A stretch of 42,807 nt of DNA from positions 1 to 42,807 of the forward strand of contig JAUWIN010000010.1 in the NCBI GenBank assembly GCA_030605345.1, written 5' to 3'. The first letter of the stretch is position 1; each line of letters starts with the position of its first letter. Positions 1-8,096 of this stretch are shown in pieces. Under the pieces are notes generated by a model. The model ran no database searches and had not been told where the DNA came from. It saw only the letters and a list, made by a program, of their open reading frames with translations. Position numbers and translations under genes: made by a program. The DNA comes from Candidatus Brocadiia bacterium. Its GTDB lineage: Bacteria; Planctomycetota; PUPC01.

Positions 1-1
1 C

Positions 2-205
2 GGCGGCCGCCTGCTGGTGGTCGAGGACCACTACCCCGCTGGCGGGATCGGCGAAGCCGCCGCGAGTGCGTTGGGGTCAGAAGACATCAGGGTCTATTCG
101 CTCGCGGTGAATAAACTTCCGCGCTCGGGCAAGCGCGACGAATTGTTCGATTACTGCGGCATTGGCGCCGCCGCCATATGCGAAAAAGTAAACCACATAG
201 TCTAA
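2..205 (+). CDS. Transketolase C-terminal end (partial, 5' end outside window)
   Basis: Only the last 67 residues are present, and the frame is open at the left edge. They match the C-terminal domain of transketolase-family enzymes: a VVEDHYPAGGIGEA segment (residues 6-19 of the fragment) followed by the LPRSGK motif and a closing GIGAAAI stretch. In the family this domain helps form the dimer and the thiamine diphosphate-dependent enzyme moves two-carbon ketol units in the non-oxidative pentose phosphate pathway. Whether the full gene is a single-chain transketolase or the C-terminal subunit of a split enzyme cannot be seen. A weak stem (214-230, arms CCGGT/ACCGG) lies just past the stop. 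Assignment to the family is firm; the exact subtype is not. Confidence 0.85.
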   Translation, partial: GGRLLVVEDHYPAGGIGEAAASALGSEDIRVYSLAVNKLPRSGKRDELFDYCGIGAAAICEKVNHIV

Positions 206-240
206 AACTCAACCCGGTGTTCTGAACCGGTAAGCTGACT

Positions 241-270
241 TTGACATTTTCCGGTTGAATGGCGTAGAAT
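241..270 (+). promoter_or_regulatory. Consensus promoter of larE-cysE; transcript may be leaderless
   Basis: TTGACA at 241-246 and TAGAAT at 265-270 are separated by 18 nt, a near-perfect housekeeping promoter. The expected transcription start, about 7 nt past the -10 box, falls at roughly 276-279, on the ATG at 278. Inverted halves AACCGG (225-230) and CCGGTT (251-256) flank the -35 box and could be an operator. Confidence 0.7.
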
Positions 271-271
271 C

Positions 272-1129
272 TTGGAAATGCTGGCGGAGAAGTTAAACGC
301 GAAGCACGAATCACTGCGGCAGGCGCTGCGCCGCCTCGGTTCCGTCGCCGTCGCGTTCTCCGGCGGGGCCGACAGCACTTTCCTGCTCAAAACCGCGCAC
401 GACGTCCTCGGCGGCGGGGTATTGGCAGTTACCGCGGCCTCCCCTATCCACCCAGCCGAAGAACTGCGGCCCGCTCGCGCCTTCGCCGCCGACATCGGCG
501 TGCCGCACGTGGTCATCGAGACGGACGAGCTCGAAGACGATGCTTTCAGGAACAATCGTCCAGACAGATGCTACCACTGCAAACGCGAGCTCCTTCGTAA
601 AATCCTCGAGGCGGCCGAAGAGCACGGCGCCGGAAATGTCGCTGACGGCAGCAACGCGGACGACCTACACGACTTCCGTCCCGGCGCCAGGGCCGCGGAA
701 GAGTTGGGCGTACTGACGCCGCTTCGCGATGCCGGGCTGGCGAAGCAGGACATCCGCACGCTGTCGCGCCGGGCTGGCCTTCGGACCTGGGACAAGCCGC
801 AGGGCGCGTGTCTGGCGTCCCGGTTTCCCTACGGTACGGAGATTATGCCGGACAGGCTGGAGATGGTCGAGCGGGCGGAGGCGCTGCTGCACCAGCTTGG
901 ATTCCGCCACTGCCGGGTGCGGTGGCACGGTGAGACGGCCGGCGTGGTCGCTCGTATCGAGGTGCCGCAGCCGCGGGTGGAAGAACTGGCCTCGCCGGAA
1001 ACGGCGAAAGTGCTGGTGGGTGACCTGAAGAAGTTGGGTTTCCGGTACGTGGCGCTGGACCTCGAAGGCTATCGAACGGGCAGTATGAACGAGGCCCTGG
1101 CGGTTGCGGGAGAAAGTAATGATCGTTGA
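272..1129 (+). CDS. larE: LarE-like ATP-dependent sulfur transferase
   Basis: A 285-residue PP-loop protein with SGGADS at residues 30-35 (numbered from the TTG at 272), the family's ATP pyrophosphatase loop. LarE adenylates and then sulfurates the pyridinium dicarboxylate precursor of the nickel-pincer nucleotide cofactor of lactate racemase. Three cysteines stand where the family keeps them: C100 and C103 in RCYHCK and C180 in GACLASR. A three-cysteine set is known for members that carry an iron-sulfur cluster, whereas single-cysteine members sacrifice that cysteine. The start is either TTG 272 or ATG 278; no clear ribosome-binding site precedes either, and the promoter is so close that the message may be leaderless. 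The 3' end overlaps cysE by 11 nt. No larA, larB or larC is in the window, so the client pathway is unknown. Confidence 0.85.
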   Translation: MEMLAEKLNAKHESLRQALRRLGSVAVAFSGGADSTFLLKTAHDVLGGGVLAVTAASPIHPAEELRPARAFAADIGVPHVVIETDELEDDAFRNNRPDRCYHCKRELLRKILEAAEEHGAGNVADGSNADDLHDFRPGARAAEELGVLTPLRDAGLAKQDIRTLSRRAGLRTWDKPQGACLASRFPYGTEIMPDRLEMVERAEALLHQLGFRHCRVRWHGETAGVVARIEVPQPRVEELASPETAKVLVGDLKKLGFRYVALDLEGYRTGSMNEALAVAGESNDR

Positions 1130-2093
1130 TAGGGTCAAGGCGGCGCTCGACCGCGATCCGGCGGCGCACGGGTTCTGGGGCGCCCTCGAAGTGGTGTTCA
1201 CCTATGCCGGGTTCCACGCTCTGCTCCTGCACGACGTGGCCCATCTGCTGAACAAACTGCACCTGCCTCTGGTGCCCCGGCTGGTCTCGCAGGTCTCACG
1301 GTTCCTGACCGGCATAGAGATTCACCCCGGCGCGACAATCGGCAGGGACGTGTTCATCGACCACGGGATGGGCGTGGTGATTGGCGAGACCACCGAAGTG
1401 GGGGATGGGGCCACCATCTTCCAGGGGGTGACGCTCGGTGGGACGGGCAAAAAATCCGGCAAGCGGCACCCGACAATCGGCAAGAACGTCGTGATAGGGG
1501 TCGGCGCTTCCATCCTTGGCGATGTGAAGGTGGGCGATGGCAGTTACGTTGGCGCCGGAGCGGTGGTGCTGAAGGATGTGCCGCCCAATTCGACCGCCGT
1601 TGGCGTGCCCGCACGGACGGTCAGGATGGAGGGACGAAAGGTCATCGGCGCAACACTCGACCATACCAGCCTGCCTGACCCTGTGCTGGACCGCCTCCAG
1701 GCGCTCCAGGATGAACTTGAACGCACCGAGCGGATGATGGAGGTGGAGGCGTCCCTGCCGCACGCCTTGCTTGCGGTCTCGACGCTCGATCAAAAACAGG
1801 CGAGGGAGAAAATCGAGTCCATCCTCGATGCCCGGCATACCTCCTACTCCGCACGTGAGTCGGACGGGCAATTGCGATTGACATGCATGATATGCGAACG
1901 GGATTACGCGCGCCTGCTTGTCGAGATCGAGAAGTGCGATGACCTGGCCGTTGCGTCGGAGGGACGCGAGCCGAATCTGCGCGGGGAAGACGAACGCCCA
2001 CCTCTACAGGAGGGCGAAGCCCGTCACGACGGACGAGTAATGAAGCTAGTCATCGTTCTTACTGAGGAACACGGGCAAATGCCCGGCGTCTGA
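1119..2093 (+). CDS. cysE: Serine O-acetyltransferase with extra C-terminal domain
   Basis: A 324-residue protein. Residues about 65-165 are a left-handed beta-helix of hexapeptide repeats with the DHGMGVVIGETTEVGD block (catalytic-type D81/H82) and a GGTGK-RHPTIG segment, as in serine acetyltransferase, which makes O-acetylserine for cysteine synthesis. The start at ATG 1119 has GGGAG upstream and overlaps larE by 11 nt, so translation is probably coupled. Beyond the normal end of the fold (about residue 170) lies a short coiled-coil-like stretch (186-208) and then residues 213-280, whose predicted order is strand-helix-strand-strand-helix-strand, resembling ACT or NIL ligand-binding domains. 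That reading is inference. The final 45 residues are charged and look disordered. The gene end overlaps the convergent gene at 2059-3207 by 35 nt. Confidence 0.88.
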   Translation: MIVDRVKAALDRDPAAHGFWGALEVVFTYAGFHALLLHDVAHLLNKLHLPLVPRLVSQVSRFLTGIEIHPGATIGRDVFIDHGMGVVIGETTEVGDGATIFQGVTLGGTGKKSGKRHPTIGKNVVIGVGASILGDVKVGDGSYVGAGAVVLKDVPPNSTAVGVPARTVRMEGRKVIGATLDHTSLPDPVLDRLQALQDELERTERMMEVEASLPHALLAVSTLDQKQAREKIESILDARHTSYSARESDGQLRLTCMICERDYARLLVEIEKCDDLAVASEGREPNLRGEDERPPLQEGEARHDGRVMKLVIVLTEEHGQMPGV

Positions 2094-3207
2094 GGTACTC
2101 GCCGACACCCGATATGATAACGCGAAACTGCAGGTCGTCCGGGCGCAAGTCCGGCAAGAATTGCACGTCGATAGGCGGTGGAGGACACCATGCCTTGAAA
2201 GCGTCCCCCAGCGCGGAACACACCCGCAGCGCTGACCAGTAGTTTGTGTACATCAGTCGGACAGTGAACACGACCCGCCCCGGGCGGCGAACGTCAGCCA
2301 GGAAACTTATCTGTTTGATGGTGGCCAGGTCTGCGAAACCGTCATCCGACCTGACCCATGGGGCCAGTTCCCGGGCCTCAATAAGTTCCCCTACCATATC
2401 CAGGAGGCAAGCCAGTTCGCCGCGGCGGTTGAGCAGGGCGCCTCTCATATCGACGTCTTCGGCCGCCTTCGGAATCACCGCGTTGATGAGGGCAGGTTCC
2501 GGGGATGATGCATTTGCGTAAATCGCCTTCAATTGGTCCAGGGCCAGCGAGAGCGACTCGGCCCGGCGTGAGAGGATGATGGTGTTGCCGACCATCGTCC
2601 AGCACGCTTGGGAGAATGCGTCAGGCGGCAACACCGCCTTCACGTCGCGCTTATCAAGATAAGGCGCAGGCGGACCTGCTTTGTTCTCCGGTACGAAAAA
2701 GGTCTCGTCGCTGTGGGTTCGCCGACCGTATTTCCGCGCTACGCCAGGCGCAAACAGCGAGAGGTGGCCTGCCAGGTTGCGCCCCAGCGCCGCCAGGCCC
2801 GAAACACTGCATGCTGCATAAGTATGGAACTCCGCCTTTTGCGGGTCGTATCGGACAATCAAGGCATACTCGGCCGGCAGCGGGCGCGTGATAAGGTCCG
2901 AAGCCCGGCTGAACCCCAACACAAAATAAGCCATCCTTTCCCAGGCCCCGGCCGACTTTTCCCTCGCCTTGTCATACGCCTCGGCCAGCTTGTTCGACAG
3001 GTCAAGGACACCCTTGTCGGCGGGCCGCCACTTTACCAGCATGGCGAAACAAGTGTCGGCTGTGACGAAGCGCAGACCCTCCACAGGAATACTGCGCCGC
3101 GACGCCAGTGAGTGGATATAAAGAAGGGACACCACCGAGGCGATGGCAACGAGCACGAGCAGCGCAGCGCCGCCGGCGAGAACGCTCTTGATAATCCGGC
3201 CTTTCAA
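2059..3207 (-). CDS. Membrane-anchored protein of unknown function
   Basis: A 382-residue protein with one N-terminal transmembrane segment (about residues 7-29, AGGAALLVLVAIASVVSLLY) and a long soluble part presumed to be outside the cytoplasm. I recognise no family or catalytic motif. The TTG at 3207 is chosen as start because AGGAGGG lies 8 nt upstream; a frame 13 codons longer would overlap the preceding gene and lacks such a site. It follows the O-antigen-ligase-like gene by 20 nt and is the last gene of the minus-strand string, so a role with envelope polysaccharide is possible but unproven. Its 3' end overlaps the convergent cysE gene by 35 nt. Confidence 0.7.
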   Translation of the reverse strand: MKGRIIKSVLAGGAALLVLVAIASVVSLLYIHSLASRRSIPVEGLRFVTADTCFAMLVKWRPADKGVLDLSNKLAEAYDKAREKSAGAWERMAYFVLGFSRASDLITRPLPAEYALIVRYDPQKAEFHTYAACSVSGLAALGRNLAGHLSLFAPGVARKYGRRTHSDETFFVPENKAGPPAPYLDKRDVKAVLPPDAFSQACWTMVGNTIILSRRAESLSLALDQLKAIYANASSPEPALINAVIPKAAEDVDMRGALLNRRGELACLLDMVGELIEARELAPWVRSDDGFADLATIKQISFLADVRRPGRVVFTVRLMYTNYWSALRVCSALGDAFKAWCPPPPIDVQFLPDLRPDDLQFRVIISGVGEYLRRRAFARVPQ

Positions 3208-3227
3208 ATCAGTTTCCCTCCTGTGAC

Positions 3228-5180
3228 TTACCGGAACGTCAGCCAAAATAGCACGCCCACTGCGGCAAACGAGACCAACGCAATCGCGAGCAGAACCACT
3301 CGCTCATGCCCGGCCGAGGGGTCGGAGCGGCCTGGCAGCCGTTCTCCGCGATTTTCCTTGCGCCGTGCCGTGCCTTCGGCACGTCCTCGCCGCACTGCAC
3401 AAACCGAAGCAGAGACCAAACCCAGAGTGTACCACAGGAACGGCTGCATCGACGACCCGGCCAGGGTAGGCCACGCCATACCTTGTAATATTGCGGCGAG
3501 AACGCCAGCCGTCGCACCCACGGCAACCCCGAAGACCAGCGGTTCGCGCGTCCGCATCGCCCCGGCCCAGCCACATGCCAGGATGCCCAAAACAGCCACG
3601 ACCGCAAGCGCTGTCCCTGGTATCCCGTAATTGATTGCATGAGCGTGGTGGAGCGTGTGCGGTGTTTTGCCCGTTTGGCCCAGGAAAGGAGAGGCCGTAA
3701 TGATCTTGCCGCTGCGGTATAACGTCCTCGCCCTCGCCTTCTGATAGCTACGGGGGTCAAACGCCGAGACGGCCTCCCGCACGAAGTGGGATTTGAACGG
3801 ACCCTGCTCTCCGCCCTTCGCCTCCGCCTGCCTTATGCTCCACGTAAGCATGGCAACTGCAAAAGCAATCCCCGCAACCGAAGCGACACACAAAACCCAG
3901 TCCCGCCGCAAGAGGAATATGACCAGGAGCAACGCCAGTGCACACGCAGAGGCCACCCAGCAAGCCCTGACACACACCAGCCCGATGGTTGCCAACCCGA
4001 CGGCGGCGCACAGGCAGAACAGCAGCCGCGGTCGAGCCCCACCGGAAAGGCAAAGCGACAAAAGAAAAGGCCAGATGAGCGACAGGTACACACTGAACAC
4101 CGGCGCGCTGCCGAAAACAGAGCCCGGCACTACCTCGGGCCTGAACGGCCTGACACCAAACTCGACCACGCCGGCTGAGGCGAGAAGAAGGAACACCACA
4201 CCGAGCAGAACGAGTGCGCGCCTGATGAGGCGAAGGTCGCAAAGTAAATCCCTGGCCAGAAAATAAACCGCCAGACCTACCACCGGTGGCACCAGCCAGT
4301 AAGTCCGGCTGAGCGTCCAGCCGAGCCGAAAGCAGTTGAGCATGACGATGGCGCACGCGTATGCGGCGTAGATTACCACCAGCCAATCGGCGCGCTGGAA
4401 AAACAACCGGCGTCTTTTGCTCTTGAGGCGGCGGACCACATCACAGCAGGCCAGAGCAAGGATGAGCGTGTTGACCAGGCTCAGAGCGTCGTCAGCCGTG
4501 TGGACCTGAATCCACTTGGCGAAAGGCAACACGGGTATCAACACCAGGAGCGTGTGCGCCGTCCCGAAAAAGGCACAGCAGGCAACCACCGCGGCTGCGC
4601 CGATTACGTGCGGCAGAAGGGACAGATATCCCCGGCCCGAAACGAACCCGGCAAGTTCGAATCCGACAAAGACCGCTGCGGAAATGGCCAGGATGGCGCC
4701 GAACATAACTCCGCGAACAATCGGCGGCAACTCCGCGGGCCTCAGCTCCGGCAGTGGCGCGGCGCGGGTTTTCGGCGGCCGCGCCCGCCAGCGGCTGCCC
4801 AGCATCGCGGCGAGAAGAACGGCCGCACCAAGCCCGAGCGCTCCCGCCGCCACGTCCCACACGGTATCAATAGTTATGACCATCGGCTCGGCTGGCCGAA
4901 GCAGCCCGAGTTTGAGCGGAACATCAACGATCTCTTTCAGCAGTATGGCCGCCAGCGTGACCAGCGCCGCCTTCCACCTGGCCATCAGCCGGACCGCGAT
5001 GAGAAAGAGCGCGGCAGCGAGGGCGAAGTGAATCAAACGGTCGGCGGGCAGGCCTGCGATACGATAATCTTTCAGCGAGTTGAAAAGATTAAGGATGGGA
5101 CGGAGCACGACCTTGGTGTCGTGCCACACGCAGTCGATCTCGCTGTGGAAGGACAGGGCCAACGTGCCGCCCCTCGCCAT
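3228..5180 (-). CDS. Polytopic membrane protein: VanZ-like N-terminus plus O-antigen-ligase-like domain
   Basis: A 650-residue membrane protein with many hydrophobic segments. The first 140 residues have four of them and polar landmarks (DRLIHF, KEIVD, DTVWDVAAGALGL) that resemble VanZ-family proteins. The rest resembles O-antigen ligase/Wzy polymerases: serial membrane helices and a large loop near residues 460-510 with the VREAVSAF and FLGQTG segments before a HHAHAI motif, the usual position of the Wzy_C loop. Such enzymes transfer or polymerise undecaprenyl-linked glycans on the outer face of the inner membrane. The ATG at 5180 overlaps the preceding gene by 12 nt and has no strong ribosome-binding site, so a later start is possible. 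An antisense open frame across this gene is not regarded as real. Confidence 0.7.
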   Translation of the reverse strand: MARGGTLALSFHSEIDCVWHDTKVVLRPILNLFNSLKDYRIAGLPADRLIHFALAAALFLIAVRLMARWKAALVTLAAILLKEIVDVPLKLGLLRPAEPMVITIDTVWDVAAGALGLGAAVLLAAMLGSRWRARPPKTRAAPLPELRPAELPPIVRGVMFGAILAISAAVFVGFELAGFVSGRGYLSLLPHVIGAAAVVACCAFFGTAHTLLVLIPVLPFAKWIQVHTADDALSLVNTLILALACCDVVRRLKSKRRRLFFQRADWLVVIYAAYACAIVMLNCFRLGWTLSRTYWLVPPVVGLAVYFLARDLLCDLRLIRRALVLLGVVFLLLASAGVVEFGVRPFRPEVVPGSVFGSAPVFSVYLSLIWPFLLSLCLSGGARPRLLFCLCAAVGLATIGLVCVRACWVASACALALLLVIFLLRRDWVLCVASVAGIAFAVAMLTWSIRQAEAKGGEQGPFKSHFVREAVSAFDPRSYQKARARTLYRSGKIITASPFLGQTGKTPHTLHHAHAINYGIPGTALAVVAVLGILACGWAGAMRTREPLVFGVAVGATAGVLAAILQGMAWPTLAGSSMQPFLWYTLGLVSASVCAVRRGRAEGTARRKENRGERLPGRSDPSAGHERVVLLAIALVSFAAVGVLFWLTFR

Positions 5181-5192
5181 GAAAATTGCGGG

Positions 5193-5966
5193 TCAGCGCA
5201 GTTTGTTCTCCCCACTGGGGGAGACAAAGGGCGGCTCGCCGTGGATGCAGTTCGCCAGTTCGGCCACTTGTTCGATCTGTTCCCTCGATCCTCGCATGAC
5301 CAGCCTGACTGCGCCCTCGGCGCCGGCCAGCCCGCCCGCCGCCGAGTGCATCGCGTCCACACCGGTAAGGATTTTCAGAGCCTCGATCTCCGTGATTATC
5401 TCACCGTCGAGCGGCCAGACCGAAGGCACGGAGTTTCCGCCCTCAGAATCCGCTCTGATGAAGGCGGAAACGTCTTCGATCGGTTCGGCGACGCACTTCT
5501 CGAGGCCCACCGGTATGACCAGCCTGATCCGCCGGGCAATTATGGTGCCGATGACTGCGCCGACTGTGCCGCCGGTTGGATGGCCTGTCAGCACACCGGC
5601 CCGGCTGGTCTCATAGTGGAGCGCGTTGGCGCCCTTGATGAACACGTCCCCGGCGCCCATGTGCTTGACGGCCTCAGCTGCGGAGGCGTTCTCGGCGGGC
5701 TGGCCGTGCTTGAGTACCACGTCGGGCAGCTGGCGCGAGAGCAGTCCCTCGCGGCTGACGCCCGAAGGCAGCGTCGCCCCGGTCATATACTTGGTCTTCT
5801 CGATGTGGGAACCGGTGATTTCTTCAACTACGTATGCGTTCGTGCTCCCCGTCGCTATGGCAACTGTGCCCCCTGCCAGCGCTTTCTTCACCGCTGGCAT
5901 CGAGGCTACGCCCTTTGCGATCAAACGCTTGGATTCTGATACGGTCAATACAATCTCGGACAGCAT
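5193..5966 (-). CDS. Conserved-looking protein of unknown function, NagB/RpiA-like in outline
   Basis: A 257-residue soluble protein. The ATG at 5966 is chosen because the longer open frame upstream is low-complexity, runs into the flavoprotein gene and has no ribosome-binding site, while GGGGCGG precedes this ATG. I do not recognise a named family. The pattern GGTVAIATGSTNAYV (residues about 33-47) and DVFIKGANALH (about 107-117) resembles the substrate loops of the NagB/RpiA/CoA-transferase fold, and the middle GHPTGGTVGAVIGTIIA is glycine-rich. That fold call is inference. It lies 56 nt downstream of the fumarate-reductase-like flavoprotein and probably works with it. Confidence 0.6.
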   Translation of the reverse strand: MLSEIVLTVSESKRLIAKGVASMPAVKKALAGGTVAIATGSTNAYVVEEITGSHIEKTKYMTGATLPSGVSREGLLSRQLPDVVLKHGQPAENASAAEAVKHMGAGDVFIKGANALHYETSRAGVLTGHPTGGTVGAVIGTIIARRIRLVIPVGLEKCVAEPIEDVSAFIRADSEGGNSVPSVWPLDGEIITEIEALKILTGVDAMHSAAGGLAGAEGAVRLVMRGSREQIEQVAELANCIHGEPPFVSPSGENKLR

Positions 5967-6022
5967 AAGCCGCCCCTTTTTCTGTCGGTTTTGGTGTTGC
6001 GGGTTATTCCTTCGGCTGTTCC

Positions 6023-7978
6023 TCAGGGAGCAGCGGGCGTCTGAAGACGGAGCATTCCTTCTGGTACGGGGCGCAGGGGCGCCGCCCGGACCTCGAACTG
6101 AGTGTCTTCTATGAGGGTGGTCTCGAGGGTGTGGTTTCGGAGCCCCATGTTTTCGTTGCGGTGGCGGAGTTCGGAGCCGCGCTTGCTGAGCACGTTGGCG
6201 TCGCCGTGCTCGTCGAGGATCAGGTAGGCGCCGCGGCTGCCGCCGCCCAGTTCGATGCACCGCTTTATCGTCTCGAAGAAGGCGATCTGCGCCAGGCACA
6301 ACAGTTCGTTGTTCACTGCGGCCACAAACTGGTTCGCCCTGGACAACTGTTGTCCGTCGGTCTTAAGTGAATCGTAGAGGTTTCGCGCCTGTTGCGTCGC
6401 CTCGGTCAGCGCTTTTACGCTCCGTATCATCGCGCCGCACGAGCTGGTACGGTTCTGGATTTCGTTCCGCACTGCTTTGACCGAAGGTGCCTCTATGGGG
6501 CCGTAAACGTATCGTTGCATGTTGGCAATTTCGGCCTCGAGCTCCGGTTGTGCGGCCACCATAAACGAGTCCACCGGTCTTGGCGCCTGGTCGTAGTTAT
6601 TGGCAATGTATTCCGCTGCTCGGAGGCCGCCGACCTGGCCGGCGTTGAGTTCGGCTCCCTCGGGCGGGTTGCCGTGGGTGCAGGCCAAGTCTCCGACGGC
6701 GAACAGGTGCGGCACAGTGGTCTCCCACCAGATGTTGACGCTGAGCCCGCCGAACGTATCTTCGGCGCAAATGGTGATTTCCTGTGGCTCCCGCAGGTCG
6801 GTCCCGTGGTCGATCAGGGTGTCGATTTTCTCCGGGTCGAGTCGGTGGAGCCGGTCGAACGGGGTGAACTCCTGTGCGGTGTTCTTTTCGAGGAACTCAC
6901 GGGCCTCGGGCTCCAGTTGCGAGATGTTAAACTGGCCAATTTTTTCGCCCTTGACGTTCTGTGAGAAGTCAACAAACACCCGCCGCCCGGCGGCCGTCTC
7001 GTTATATACAGCGATGTCGATGAGCGATGGGCCCATGTTCTGGAGCTGCGGCGCGGAGAACGCCCAATGTTTTCCCTTCAAGAAGATGGCCGACGCGATT
7101 TGCTTGGTAGCGTGGAAGTAGTCGGCCAAAAAAGCCTTCCGGTCCCGGCCACCCTGGCTGCCGCTGTAATAGCAGGGGATGACGAACTGGTAATTTCCCC
7201 GGAGCGGTTTCCGGGTCTTGGTCAGTGCAAGCCCAAAACGCGTCTCGGTGAGGTTCGATGCCGCGGCGCCCGCCTTGAGCGCGATAGCATGGCTGCACGG
7301 GCAATTGGTCGGATACAGGCTGTGCTTGAACAATGCCTGCGGCCCGCCGGTCGCCATGATGATGTTGCGGCAGTTAAACACCACCAGTGCTTCGGCAGGG
7401 TTTGACGTTTTCAGGAGGTCAACTGCCAGCGCCCCGACCACGGTTCGGTTTTCGTCCTCACTGTCCACCAGCAGCGCTACGACTTGGTGTCGATTGAATA
7501 TCTTCGCCTTGTTTTGTTTCACCCGCCGCAGCGATGTTTCCGCCATCAGGGCGGAGGTCTGCGGGCCAGCTGAGGCCAGACGGTTCTTCTCGCCGTTGGC
7601 TACGTAACGGCCGTATTTGTCGCGGGGAAACGGGACACCGTTGCGAACCAGGTGGAGGAATTCGGGAATGGAGTTGACCGCTTCCACGTAGGCCAGGTCG
7701 CCGTGTGTCATTCCGCCTTCGGCGAGGGTGTCGGCGAAGGCTGTGGGTGAGTCCGGCCGGTCCCACCACATGCCCATGCGGTAGTAAGCTGATTTAGCCG
7801 ATGCAGGGTCGGCGGACGCTCCCCCGGTCGAATCCGTGACGATGGCGAAATCCTCGTGCCCCAACTCGTGAAGGTGTTCGGCTGCGTTCAACCCGGCGGC
7901 GCCGGCGCCGATGATGATGGTTTTCACAGAGTGGACAGTCAGTTCCACGCCGCCAACGGTTCGTTTGGATGTCTCCAT
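6023..7978 (-). CDS. FAD-dependent fumarate reductase/succinate dehydrogenase-like flavoprotein
   Basis: A 651-residue protein with the dinucleotide-binding fingerprint IIIGAGAAGLNAAEHL near residues 21-36, a second FAD-contact segment IIMATGGPQALF in the middle, and the FAVGDLACTHGNPPEGAELNAGQVGG block near residue 450 that is typical of the fumarate reductase/aspartate oxidase/adenylylsulfate reductase flavoprotein superfamily. The C-terminal third is helical, as the capping part of that superfamily is. No iron-sulfur partner subunit is adjacent, so the electron partner and substrate are unknown. Start: ATG 7978 with GAGGAG 5 nt upstream. The 118-nt gap before it (7979-8096) holds no gene; a poor TTGACG/TACTGT pair with a 19-nt spacer is the only promoter-like feature there. 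Confidence 0.8.
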   Translation of the reverse strand: METSKRTVGGVELTVHSVKTIIIGAGAAGLNAAEHLHELGHEDFAIVTDSTGGASADPASAKSAYYRMGMWWDRPDSPTAFADTLAEGGMTHGDLAYVEAVNSIPEFLHLVRNGVPFPRDKYGRYVANGEKNRLASAGPQTSALMAETSLRRVKQNKAKIFNRHQVVALLVDSEDENRTVVGALAVDLLKTSNPAEALVVFNCRNIIMATGGPQALFKHSLYPTNCPCSHAIALKAGAAASNLTETRFGLALTKTRKPLRGNYQFVIPCYYSGSQGGRDRKAFLADYFHATKQIASAIFLKGKHWAFSAPQLQNMGPSLIDIAVYNETAAGRRVFVDFSQNVKGEKIGQFNISQLEPEAREFLEKNTAQEFTPFDRLHRLDPEKIDTLIDHGTDLREPQEITICAEDTFGGLSVNIWWETTVPHLFAVGDLACTHGNPPEGAELNAGQVGGLRAAEYIANNYDQAPRPVDSFMVAAQPELEAEIANMQRYVYGPIEAPSVKAVRNEIQNRTSSCGAMIRSVKALTEATQQARNLYDSLKTDGQQLSRANQFVAAVNNELLCLAQIAFFETIKRCIELGGGSRGAYLILDEHGDANVLSKRGSELRHRNENMGLRNHTLETTLIEDTQFEVRAAPLRPVPEGMLRLQTPAAP

Positions 7979-8096
7979 GCAAACTCCTCAGCTCAGCGCA
8001 AAGTACCCGGCAGGAGGCAGGCCAGCGCCAGCACAGTATGCACCAGCCCGGCGGCGCCGTCAAGGAGCCTGCGTGGTCGCGTTGGGAAGTATCTTC

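Noticed and set aside
4500-5939. Long plus-strand open frame across the O-antigen-ligase-like and NagB-like genes
   Set aside because: The minus strand carries recognisable proteins here; the plus-strand product is rich in Arg, Gly and Asp without domain structure.
5967-6299. N-terminal extension of the NagB-like protein
   Set aside because: The added 111 residues are Arg/Pro-rich shadow coding of the flavoprotein gene end; a ribosome-binding site precedes the internal ATG at 5966.
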